Position numbers and translations under genes: made by a program
Origin: Paracoccaceae bacterium
Lineage (GTDB): Bacteria; Pseudomonadota; Alphaproteobacteria; Rhodobacterales; Rhodobacteraceae
Length of the DNA: 6,076 nt
Direction of reading: 5' to 3'
NCBI GenBank assembly: GCA_012036325.1
Contig: JAAUPC010000225.1
Coordinates: 1-6,076, forward strand
Notes under the pieces: model-generated
Told to the model about the DNA's origin: nothing
Seen by the model: only the letters and a program-made list of their open reading frames with translations
Database searches by the model: none
Part shown: positions 1 to 6,068 of the stretch, one piece after another
Numbering within the stretch: the stretch's first letter is position 1
Layout: the number at the start of each line of letters is the position of its first letter

Positions 1-165
1 GGCGACGCGACAGATAGGTGAAGAGGCTTGGCGACGCCGGCGTACTCCTCCTTCGGCTTGCCCTGCAGCACCCACAAGGTGGCGCCGCCGATGATCGAGT
101 TCTGCGGTTGCGCTCTGACCTTCGGGTCGTAGGGCATCATCGCCATGCCGAACTTGTCGTTGCCC
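1..165 (-). pseudogene. ugpB: Internal fragment of a UgpB-like sn-glycerol-3-phosphate ABC transporter substrate-binding protein, cut at both ends and frameshifted
   Basis: Read on the minus strand from about 164 down to 27, the translation is open and resembles the conserved C-terminal part of UgpB, the periplasmic binding protein that delivers glycerol-3-phosphate and glycerophosphodiesters to the UgpAEC importer. Recognisable blocks are KFGMAMMPYDPKV, then PQNSIIGGATLWVLQGK, then EEYAGVAK. After the AAG lysine codon at 27-29 the frame fails. Skipping one base (position 26) restores LFTYLS, the expected continuation. The fragment then runs off the left edge. At the other end the similarity stops around 165 and is replaced by an unrelated plus-strand gene, so there is no start, signal peptide or N-lobe. 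The family call is from memory of UgpB sequences and is fairly strong because several consecutive blocks agree. The fragment is probably either a misjoined piece of another genome or a rearrangement remnant. Confidence 0.72.
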
Positions 166-1143
166 AGCGCCCTGCTGATCGCCGCCGCCGAGGCCGAAAT
201 CACGGAAGCCGAGGCCACTCGCCTGGCCGACGCGGCTGCCTTGGCTGCCTTGCGCGACCGGCTGGCGGGGGCGGATACTGAACTGACCGCGATGACCCTT
301 GCGCTGGAGGCCGAACGGAAGCGGGCTGAGGAGACGCTAACGCTTCTGGCCGGGGCACGGGCAGTGGCGGAAACGGCGGATGAAACGGAAACGGCGCTGG
401 CGGCGGCTGAGACGGCGCTGCTGGCGGAACAGGAAAAAACCTTGGCCGCTGCGCGCGAGGTTGAGCTTTTGAACCAGCAGATCGCCGCCTTGCGCAGCCA
501 GCTTGGCAGCCTGCAGCAAGTGCTGGACGAGGCGCAGGCGCGGGATGCAGCGGCGCAGGTGCAGCTGGAAAGCCTGGGGTCGGAACTGAACACCGCGCTG
601 GCGCAGGTGGCGTCGGAGCAGCGCCGAAGGGCTGAACTGGAAGCGGCCGAGGCAGCGCGGCTGGAGGCCGAGAACCGTGACCTGGCGCGGTTCCGGTCGG
701 AATTCTTCGGCGAATTGTCCACCCTTCTGGCCGGGCGCGAAGGCGTGCGGGTGGTGGGGGACCGGTTTGTCTTTTCCAGCGAGGTGCTGTTCAACCCAGG
801 CTCGGCCGATCTGGCGCCTGAGGGACGGGCGCAGATTGCCGGGGTGGTGCGCACGCTGGACGAGGTGCGCCAAAAGATCCCGGCCGAGATTGATTGGATC
901 ATCCGGGTCGACGGGCACACCGACAATGTGCCCTTGTCCGGCGGCGGGGCCTTTGCCGACAACTGGGAGCTGAGCCAGGCGCGGGCGCTGTCGGTGGTGC
1001 GTTTCATGCAGGACGAGTTGGGCTTTCCGCCCGACCGAATGGCGGCCACGGGCTTTGGCGAATATCGGCCGGTGGCTGCTGGGGACACGCCCGAAGTGCG
1101 GGCGTTGAACCGGCGGATCGAATTGAAGCTGACCGAGCGCTGA
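145..1143 (+). CDS. Coiled-coil OmpA/MotB-like peptidoglycan-binding protein, 5'-truncated
   Basis: The C-terminal third is an OmpA-like domain that binds the diaminopimelate stem peptide of peptidoglycan. It shows GDRFVFSSEVLF, then DGHTDN at about residues 256-261, DNWELSQARA at 272-281 with the aspartate and arginine expected to hold the ligand, and NRRIEL at 322-327, ending at residue 332. Residues of about 10 to 185 are a long heptad-rich coiled coil made almost entirely of A, E, L, Q and R. Related alphaproteobacterial proteins begin with an N-terminal membrane helix of MotB/ExbD type and are usually encoded beside a MotA/ExbB-like channel protein. Both are absent here. The ATG at 145 has no clear ribosome binding site and its first seven codons are antisense to the ugpB fragment, so it is not the native start; authentic sequence begins near 166. 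The product probably tethers an inner-membrane complex to the cell wall. It is not OmpA itself, since no beta-barrel is present. Confidence 0.85.
   Translation: MPNLSLPSALLIAAAEAEITEAEATRLADAAALAALRDRLAGADTELTAMTLALEAERKRAEETLTLLAGARAVAETADETETALAAAETALLAEQEKTLAAAREVELLNQQIAALRSQLGSLQQVLDEAQARDAAAQVQLESLGSELNTALAQVASEQRRRAELEAAEAARLEAENRDLARFRSEFFGELSTLLAGREGVRVVGDRFVFSSEVLFNPGSADLAPEGRAQIAGVVRTLDEVRQKIPAEIDWIIRVDGHTDNVPLSGGGAFADNWELSQARALSVVRFMQDELGFPPDRMAATGFGEYRPVAAGDTPEVRALNRRIELKLTER
160..185. other. Abrupt junction between ugpB fragment and OmpA-like gene (probable chimeric join)
   Basis: To the left, minus-strand codons continue a UgpB-like protein. To the right, plus-strand codons continue an alanine- and glutamate-rich coiled coil of an OmpA-like protein. 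Neither protein has a natural start or end here, because both are interrupted mid-domain. The exact base cannot be fixed from one sequence: UgpB similarity is clear up to about 164, and the coiled-coil protein is convincing from about 166-185. There is no inverted repeat, target duplication, transposase or integrase remnant around the join. The breakpoint itself is seen in the sequence; its origin (assembly chimera or real rearrangement) is inferred. Confidence 0.65.
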
Positions 1144-1238
1144 ACGCATCCTGCGGCCAAGCGTTCGACTTCGCCGCCTTGTCGCGAGGCGCTGTGGTGG
1201 GGAGGCGAGACGCAGTCATCGACGAGCGGTCGACAAAG

Positions 1239-1265
1239 AAAAACCCCCGCCGAAGCGGGGGTTTT
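1239..1265. terminator. Bidirectional rho-independent terminator between the OmpA-like gene and clpA
   Basis: A perfect 7-bp GC stem (CCCCCGC at 1244-1250, GCGGGGG at 1255-1261) encloses a four-base loop. It is flanked by AAAAA (1239-1243) and TTTT (1262-1265), which extend the stem with A-T pairs. In the minus-strand transcript (clpA) the loop is UUCG closed by a C-G pair, the exceptionally stable tetraloop, followed by a U-rich run (UUUUUCUUU), so termination of clpA should be efficient. In the plus direction the loop is CGAA and the U-tract is only four bases. The stem begins 16 bases after the clpA stop codon and 96 bases after the OmpA-like gene's stop, and serves both convergent genes. 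The rest of the 1144-1280 gap shows nothing else I can support. Confidence 0.9.
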
Positions 1266-1280
1266 GTCCGGGGATCAGGA

Positions 1281-3604
1281 TCACTCAGCCGTCAGAAGTG
1301 GCGGCTTCTGGCCGGTGAGCCGCGGCTTCTGCGGCTCTTCAATCTCAAGGACAATCGCATCATCCTTGACCAGAACCTTGACGACGCCGCCCTTCACCAG
1401 CTTGCCAAACAGCAGCTCTTCCGCCAGCGGCTTCTTGATGTGTTCCTGGATCACGCGGCCCAGGGGACGCGCGCCCATCTTGTCATCATAGCCTTTTTCG
1501 CCCAGCCAGTTGGCGGCTTCGGTCGAAAGCTCAATATGGACGCCACGATCCAGAAGCTGAGCCTCAAGCTGCAGCACGAACTTTTCCACCACTTGCAGGA
1601 TGATCCCACGACCGAGGGGCGCGAAGTTGATCACCGCGTCCAGACGGTTGCGGAATTCCGGCGTGAACGTCCGTTCGATGGCGGCCGTATCTTCCCCGGT
1701 CCGGCGTTCGCGGCCGAAACCGATGGCCGATTGCGACTGTTCGCGCGCACCGGCGTTCGAGGTCATGATCAGGATCACGTTGCGGAAATCCACCGTCCGG
1801 CCGTTGTGGTCGGTGAGTTTCCCGTGGTCCATCACCTGCAGCAGGATGTTGTAGACATCCGGATGGGCCTTTTCCATTTCGTCCAAGAGAAGGACGCAAT
1901 GCGGATGCTGGTCGATCTTGTCGGTCAGCATGCCGCCCTGGTCAAAGCCGACATAGCCCGGAGGCGCGCCGATCAGGCGGCTGACGGCATGTTTCTCCAT
2001 ATATTCCGACATGTCGAAGCGGATCAGTTCCACCCCAAGCGAGGAGGCCAGTTGCTTGGCAACCTCAGTCTTGCCCACACCGGTCGGCCCGGCAAAAAGG
2101 TAGTTGCCGATGGGCTTTTCGGGTTCGCGCAGGCCGGCGCGGGCCAGTTTGATGGCCGAGCAGAGCGCCTCAACCGCCTTGTCCTGCCCGAAGACCACGC
2201 GCTTCAGCGTTTTCTCCAGATCGCGCAGGGTTTCAGCATCGTCCTTCGACACGGTCTTCGGCGGGATGCGGGCGATTTTGGCGACCACAGCCTCAATCTC
2301 TTTCACCCCAAGCGACTTGCGGCGCTTGATGCCCGTTAGCAGGTGCTGGGCGGCACCGGCTTCGTCGATGACGTCGATCGCCGAGTCGGGCAGTTTGCGG
2401 TCGTGGATGTAGCGCGCGGCCAGTTCCACCGCCGATTTGATCGCGTCGTTGGTGTATTTCAGATCGTGATGTTCTTCGAAGCTGGGCTTCAGGCCCATCA
2501 GGATCTTGATCGCATCCGGCACCGAGGGTTCGTTCACGTCAATCTTCTGGAAGCGCCGCGACAGGGCGCGGTCCTTTTCAAAGTGCTGACGGAATTCCTT
2601 GTAGGTGGTCGACCCCATGCAGCGCAGCTTGCCGCCCTGCAATGCGGGTTTCAGAAGGTTCGAGGCATCCATCGCGCCGCCGGAGGTGGCACCTGCGCCG
2701 ATCACGGTGTGAATTTCGTCGATGAACAGGATCGCGTCGGGGTGATCCTCCATCTCTTTCACCACGGCTTTCAGGCGTTCCTCAAAATCACCGCGATAGC
2801 GGGTGCCAGCGAGGAGCGCGCCCATATCAAGGCTGAAGATGGTGGCCTTGGCCAAAACCTCAGGCGTTTCGCCGTTGACGATCTTGCGGGCGAGGCCTTC
2901 GGCGATGGCGGTCTTGCCGACGCCCGGGTCACCGACGAGGAGGGGGTTGTTCTTGCGGCGGCGGCAGAGGACCTGAATGCAACGCTCCACCTCGGCCTCA
3001 CGGCCATGAGGGGGTCAACGTCGCCCTTGCGGGCCTTCACGTTCAGGTCGACGCAGTATTTGGAGAGGGCGGATTCCTTCGCCTCACCCGCTTCGGCCTT
3101 GGGGGTTTCATGCGGTTCATCGGCGCCCTGAACGGGGCGGGCTTCGCCGTAGGACGGGTCTTTCGCCACGCCATGCGCAATGAAGTTGACCGCGTCGTAG
3201 CGGGTCATGTCCTGTTCTTGCAGGAAGTAGGCCGCGTTCGATTCGCGTTCGGCGAAGATGGCGACCAGCACATTCGCACCGGTCACCTCCGTCCGGCCCG
3301 AGGACTGGACATGGATCGCCGCGCGCTGGATCACGCGCTGGAAGGCGGCGGTGGGGACGGCCTCACTCCCCTCGACATCGGTGACGAGGGTAGAGAGGTC
3401 ATCATCGATGAAATCGGTCAGGGTCTTGCGCAATTCGTCCAGGTTGACCGAACAGGCCTTCATGACCCGTGCGGCATCGGGTTCTTCGATGAGCGAGAGC
3501 AAGAGATGCTCCAGCGTGGCGAGTTCGTGGCGACGCGAATTGGCCAAGGCCAGGGCCGCGTGAATGGCTTGCTCGAGTGTGGTCGAAAATGACGGCACGT
3601 TCAT
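1281..3604 (-). CDS. clpA: ATP-dependent Clp protease ATP-binding subunit ClpA, with an apparent single-base frameshift
   Basis: ClpA is the hexameric AAA+ unfoldase that feeds proteins to ClpP in the cytosol, including N-degron substrates delivered by ClpS. With the frame restored it is 774 residues, normal for alphaproteobacterial ClpA. The N-domain (about 1-145) starts MNVPSFSTTLEQA and is followed by a charged linker. The first AAA+ module has Walker A GDPGVGKT near 225-232 and Walker B ILFIDE near 292-297. The second has GPTGVGKT near 505 and VLLLDE, with pore motif GYVG. The ClpP-docking tripeptide is IGF in SAIGFGRE, just before the conserved TPEFRNRLD, which marks ClpA rather than ClpB. 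The start at 3604 is set by the N-domain and by AGGAG at 3608-3612, a tight three bases away. Codon 200 reads ATG GCC where the family has ile-gly, and the frame is lost. As written, translation would end near 2771 after about 277 residues. All later motifs are intact in the other frame, so an error or very recent mutation is likely. Confidence 0.93.
3004..3008 (-). other. Frameshift site in clpA (one missing base)
   Basis: Upstream of this point the minus strand reads GDVDPL in the N-terminal frame. Immediately after it, REAEVERCIQVLCRRRKNN reads only in a different frame. Inserting one C in the coding strand (a G between 3005 and 3006 on the plus strand) gives DPLIGREAEVERC, the standard ClpA sequence at this place. 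There is no slippery heptamer, and no hairpin or stop arrangement suggesting programmed frameshifting. A base dropped in sequencing or assembly is the simplest reading, and a genuine null mutation the alternative. Confidence 0.85.
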
Positions 3605-3669
3605 GTGCTCCTGTCCTGCGGGTCGGCGGGGCGTTATGGTCCCGTCCAACCGTGGCCTCATAAGCTTAA

Positions 3670-3697
3670 AGATCGGTTTTCCTGGCCGCACTTCAAG
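3670..3697 (-). promoter_or_regulatory. Candidate heat-shock (RpoH/sigma-32-type) promoter for clpA
   Basis: On the minus strand, CTTGAAG (3697-3691) is followed after 14 bases by CCGATCT (3676-3670). This resembles the heat-shock sigma pattern CTTGAA, then a 13-15 base spacer, then CCCATNT. It would start transcription near 3662, giving a leader of roughly 58 bases before the clpA ATG. clpA is commonly heat-inducible, which supports the reading. The -10 element is imperfect, and a weak housekeeping pair TTGAAG / TCTTTA overlaps the same bases. The assignment is by eye, so confidence is limited. Confidence 0.4.
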
Positions 3698-3758
3698 CGG
3701 TATTTCATGGCTTTCGGTCTTTCCCGGCGGTCATCACCGCATTTGTGATAGGGAAGCC

Positions 3759-4526
3759 TTAAAACCTGTCTTTTCTGGCCCGGATTTCGGTAAAAACAGT
3801 GGCAGCGTCGGCATCCGGAAGGCCGACTGACGCTTTCACGGCGGGCAGGTGCGCCCGCAGGAAGGGGTTGGTGTCCAGTTCGGTCTGAAGACCGACGGGA
3901 ACGGTGGGCAGGCCCTTTGCGCGCAGATCGGCGGCAGCCTTGGCACGAGAGATAAGCTGCGGATTGTCGGGTTCAAGGGTCAGGGCAAAGCGCAGGTTCG
4001 AGGCGGTGTATTCATGGCCCGAGCAGATGAGGGTGTCAGACGGCAGCGCGGCCAGCTTCTGCAGGCTTTCGTGCATCTGGGCAGGGGTGCCTTCGAAAAG
4101 GCGGCCGCAGCCGGCGGACATCAGGCTGTCTCCGGTGAAGGCGAGTTTGCTTTCGGGGAAGTGAAAGGCGATGTGGCCGACGGTGTGGCCGGGGACGTCG
4201 ATGACGCGGACCTTCTCAGACCCGATGGCAAAGCTGGCGTCTTCGGTCAGCGCATAGTCCAGCGCAGGCAGGCGGTGGGCGTCGGCGGCGGCACCAAGGA
4301 CCATCGCCCCGGTCGCGGTGCGAAGGGCCTCAGCGCCAGAAATATGGTCATCATGACGGTGGGTGATGAGGATATCGGACAGTTGCCAGCCGCGGGCCTT
4401 CAACTCGGCCAGGATCGGGGCGGCGTCGGGCACGTCGATCACGGCGGTCTGGCCTGAGGCGGCGTCATGGACCAGATAGGCATAGTTGTCGGTGCGGCAG
4501 GGGATGGTCACAAGCTCAAGGGTCAT
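3759..4526 (-). CDS. gloB: Hydroxyacylglutathione hydrolase (glyoxalase II)
   Basis: This cytosolic metallo-beta-lactamase-fold enzyme hydrolyses S-D-lactoylglutathione to D-lactate and glutathione, the second step of methylglyoxal detoxification. The 255-residue length is typical. The binuclear metal site is complete: THRHDDH gives H56, H58, D60 and H61, with H114 (VPGHTVGH), D133 (FTGDSL) and H171 (CSGHEYT). Glutathione-binding features of true GloB are present too: GCGRLFEGT at about 139-147, Y173, and R249/K252 in the C-terminal IRARKD, which belongs to the HAGH C-terminal domain. This argues against a generic MBL hydrolase or persulfide dioxygenase. The ATG at 4526 is chosen because MTLELVTIPCRTDNYAYLV matches family N-termini; an upstream in-frame start at 4682 would run into the divergent gene. 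No good Shine-Dalgarno precedes the ATG. It lies 154 bases upstream of clpA in the same direction, and 60 bases from a divergent methyltransferase gene. Confidence 0.95.
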   Translation of the reverse strand: MTLELVTIPCRTDNYAYLVHDAASGQTAVIDVPDAAPILAELKARGWQLSDILITHRHDDHISGAEALRTATGAMVLGAAADAHRLPALDYALTEDASFAIGSEKVRVIDVPGHTVGHIAFHFPESKLAFTGDSLMSAGCGRLFEGTPAQMHESLQKLAALPSDTLICSGHEYTASNLRFALTLEPDNPQLISRAKAAADLRAKGLPTVPVGLQTELDTNPFLRAHLPAVKASVGLPDADAATVFTEIRARKDRF

Positions 4527-4586
4527 GGTTTTTGCACCGGCATTGGGTATGGTGGCCAAGGATTGACCGCCGGGTAAAGGATCGCA
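4527..4586. promoter_or_regulatory. 60-base divergent intergenic region between gloB and the methyltransferase gene
   Basis: Both genes must be driven from this stretch or from inside each other's 5' ends. The plus-strand gene has AAAGG at 4576-4580, six bases before its ATG. The gloB side has only GGTGCAAAAACC before its ATG, a poor ribosome binding site. I could not find a well-spaced -35/-10 pair on either strand, nor a clear operator palindrome. The region is listed because of gene arrangement, not because of a recognised motif. Confidence 0.35.
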
Positions 4587-5357
4587 ATGCACCTTGATGT
4601 GCTGGACCTGAGAAACTTCTACTACCGCACGGCACTGGGCCGGGTGGCGCAGCGGGCCATTCGGGATCAGGTGGTCAAGCATTGGGCCCCCGGGCCGGGG
4701 CAGACGGTGGTGGGGTTCGGCTTTGCGGTGCCGCTTCTGCGCCCCTACCTTGCGCCGTCACGGCGGGTGATCGGGTTGATGCCAGGGCCGCAGGGCGTGA
4801 TGCCCTGGCCTGCCGGGATGGAGAATGTCAGCGTCTTGTGTGAAGACACCGCCTGGCCGGTGCCGACCGGGCTGGTGGACCGGCTGATCCTGATGCATGG
4901 GCTGGAAACCTCGGAAAACCCTTCGGCGGTGCTGGAGGAGGCGGGGCGTGTCCTTGGCCCCGGGGGCCGCGCGCTTGTGATCGTGCCGAACCGCACCGGC
5001 CTTTGGGCGCGCAGCGATGCGACGCCCTTTGGCTTTGGCAGGCCCTATTCCGTGGCGCAGCTTGAGGCGCAGTTGAAGCGCCACGGCTTTACCCCCGAAC
5101 GCAGCCAGTCGGTGCTGTTCGCGCCGCCATCCTCAACCCGGTTCTGGCTGCGGACGGCGGACTTCTGGGAATCGATCGGCCGCAAGATGCCGTGGCTGGT
5201 CGGTGGGGTGCTGATGGTCGAGGCATCAAAGCAGGTCTACGCCCCTACCCGTGGCGGGCTGAGGGCTGCGGTGCGCCGCCCGTTGAAAGTGCTGGAAGGC
5301 ATGGGCCAGCCCGCCCCCGCCCCGGCACCGACGCGCTGTCAAGACGGCATCAGATGA
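4587..5357 (+). CDS. Class I SAM-dependent methyltransferase-like protein (Methyltransf_11-like), substrate unknown
   Basis: The 256-residue protein has a Rossmann-type methyltransferase layout. After an N-terminal helix (LDLRNFYYRTALGRVAQ, 5-21), the motif I strand and loop is VVGFGFA at 41-47. The motif IV region follows (WPVPTGLVDRLILMHGLE), then the typical EEAGRVLGPGGRALVIVPNR. This last block, with LWARSDATPFGFGRPYS after it, is the kind of sequence seen in alphaproteobacterial proteins encoded next to gloB. Two features are atypical: the third glycine of the GxGxG loop is alanine, and the second strand ends RVIGLMPGPQG with no acidic residue to hold the SAM ribose. SAM binding is therefore uncertain. 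The C-terminus is Ala/Pro-rich (PAPAPAP) and probably disordered. The start has AAAGG six bases upstream. Its stop codon overlaps the end of the convergent L,D-transpeptidase gene. I do not recognise the substrate. Confidence 0.85.
   Translation: MHLDVLDLRNFYYRTALGRVAQRAIRDQVVKHWAPGPGQTVVGFGFAVPLLRPYLAPSRRVIGLMPGPQGVMPWPAGMENVSVLCEDTAWPVPTGLVDRLILMHGLETSENPSAVLEEAGRVLGPGGRALVIVPNRTGLWARSDATPFGFGRPYSVAQLEAQLKRHGFTPERSQSVLFAPPSSTRFWLRTADFWESIGRKMPWLVGGVLMVEASKQVYAPTRGGLRAAVRRPLKVLEGMGQPAPAPAPTRCQDGIR
5350..5357. other. 8-base tail-to-tail overlap of convergent genes
   Basis: The methyltransferase stop TGA is at 5355-5357 on the plus strand. The L,D-transpeptidase stop TGA is the complement of TCA at 5350-5352. 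The last codons of the two genes are therefore shared, and no terminator hairpin fits between them. Transcripts from both sides must read into the opposite gene, making 3' antisense overlap likely. Confidence 0.85.
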
Positions 5358-5913
5358 CGCGGACCTGCGTGCCGATGGGACAGAGCGCGAAAAGCTGGGC
5401 GATGTTCTCATTATAAAGCCCGATGCACCCGTCGGATGACCGCCGCCCGATCTTGCGGGTGTCATGAGTGCCGTGGATGATATAGGCAGGCCAGCCTAGA
5501 TACATGGCATGGGTGCCAAGCGGGTTGTCCGGGCCGGGGCCGATGGGCTTCCAATCGGGGTAACGCTCCATCTGCGAGGGGGTGGGGGTCCAGGATGGGC
5601 CAACCTTCTTGCGCGCGATCTCGGTGTAGCCGCGTTTGGTCAGCTCATCCGAAATCGGGACCGAGGTTGGGAAGATCCGGTGGCTGCCATCCGTCGCGTC
5701 CCAGAAATGCAACGCGCGTGAGATGGTATCGGCCACGATGGCACCGTTGCCCAAACTGTCAAAGTGATCGCGCCAGTCCTGCATGCGGAAGCTGGAGGTG
5801 TTGTTGCGCACGCTATCGCCGCTGGCTTGTGCCCCTGCGCTTGCGGGCAGAAACAGCGCGCCAGCCCCTGCAAGGCCAAGCGACAGCGTGGCACGGCGGG
5901 AAAGATAGGTCAT
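5350..5913 (-). CDS. Secreted L,D-transpeptidase (YkuD domain) with Tat-like signal peptide
   Basis: L,D-transpeptidases act in the periplasm, forming 3-3 peptidoglycan crosslinks or attaching proteins to the wall through a catalytic cysteine. The 187-residue product carries the YkuD signature: GPDNPLGTHAMYLGW, then HGTHDTRKIG with H147, then RRSSDGCIGLYNENI with nucleophile C163, ending IGTQVRVI. The usual SHGCIR core is SDGCIG here, with a glycine where arginine is common; I recall this variant in Rhodobacteraceae homologues, so it need not mean inactivity. The N-terminus has SRRATLSLGLAGAGALFL with twin arginines at 6-7 and a likely cut after AGAQA near residue 30, suggesting Tat or possibly Sec export. 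The ATG at 5913 is supported by AAAAGGA seven bases upstream and by the signal peptide; an in-frame extension upstream is proline-rich and lacks an export signal. No LysM or peptidoglycan-binding domain is present. Which crosslink or anchoring reaction it performs cannot be told from sequence. Confidence 0.92.
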   Translation of the reverse strand: MTYLSRRATLSLGLAGAGALFLPASAGAQASGDSVRNNTSSFRMQDWRDHFDSLGNGAIVADTISRALHFWDATDGSHRIFPTSVPISDELTKRGYTEIARKKVGPSWTPTPSQMERYPDWKPIGPGPDNPLGTHAMYLGWPAYIIHGTHDTRKIGRRSSDGCIGLYNENIAQLFALCPIGTQVRVI

Positions 5914-6038
5914 TGGCGGATCCTTTTCTGCTTCGGGCATAGGGTGGGTGTCGGTCAGCCGGGGGGTGGGGTCAACCGCCCCGGGGAGGTGCTGACAGGG
6001 TCTTGAAGATGTGTGATCGCGGGTCACCCCCCCGAATC

Positions 6039-6068
6039 TGGCCGCTGACCCCTTTGGCGCTGACCCCT
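6039..6068. repeat. Two imperfect tandem copies of a 15-base unit
   Basis: TGGCCGCTGACCCCT (6039-6053) is directly followed by TTGGCGCTGACCCCT (6054-6068), matching at 13 of 15 positions with the core GCTGACCCCT identical. The window ends eight bases later, so further copies could lie outside. Nearby GTCAGC (5954-5959) and GCTGAC (5991-5996) form an inverted pair related to the same core. It may be a small intergenic repeat, or codons of a gene continuing to the right, since the period is a multiple of three. Confidence 0.5.

Noticed and set aside
337..1149. Minus-strand open frame of 270 codons opposite the OmpA-like gene
   Set aside because: It is rich in R, Q, H and P as expected for the complement of an Ala/Glu/Leu-rich coiled coil. 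The plus strand carries clear OmpA-like motifs.
894..2339. Long plus-strand open frame (481 codons) antisense to clpA and overlapping the OmpA-like gene
   Set aside because: It spans the terminator and two real genes, has no recognisable domain, and its composition is that of a complement of a high-GC coding sequence. A shadow frame.
3000..3012. Programmed ribosomal frameshift in clpA
   Set aside because: No slippery sequence or stimulatory structure, and ClpA is not known to me to use frameshifting. A single missing base explains it better.
2343..3131. Plus-strand open frame of 262 codons antisense to clpA
   Set aside because: It lies opposite the ClpA AAA+ coding sequence. No start signal or family resemblance.
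3728..3741. Hairpin GCGGT-CATC-ACCGC downstream of gloB as a terminator
   Set aside because: The stem is only five base pairs and no U-tract follows on the minus strand, so it is unlikely to terminate transcription.
4527..4682. N-terminal extension of gloB to 4682
   Set aside because: It would overlap the 5' end of the divergent methyltransferase gene, and family members begin at the MTLELVTIP-type start.
5914..6027. N-terminal extension of the L,D-transpeptidase to a start at 6027
   Set aside because: The added residues are Pro/Thr/His-rich and would bury the twin-arginine signal peptide. The ATG at 5913 has a well-placed ribosome binding site.
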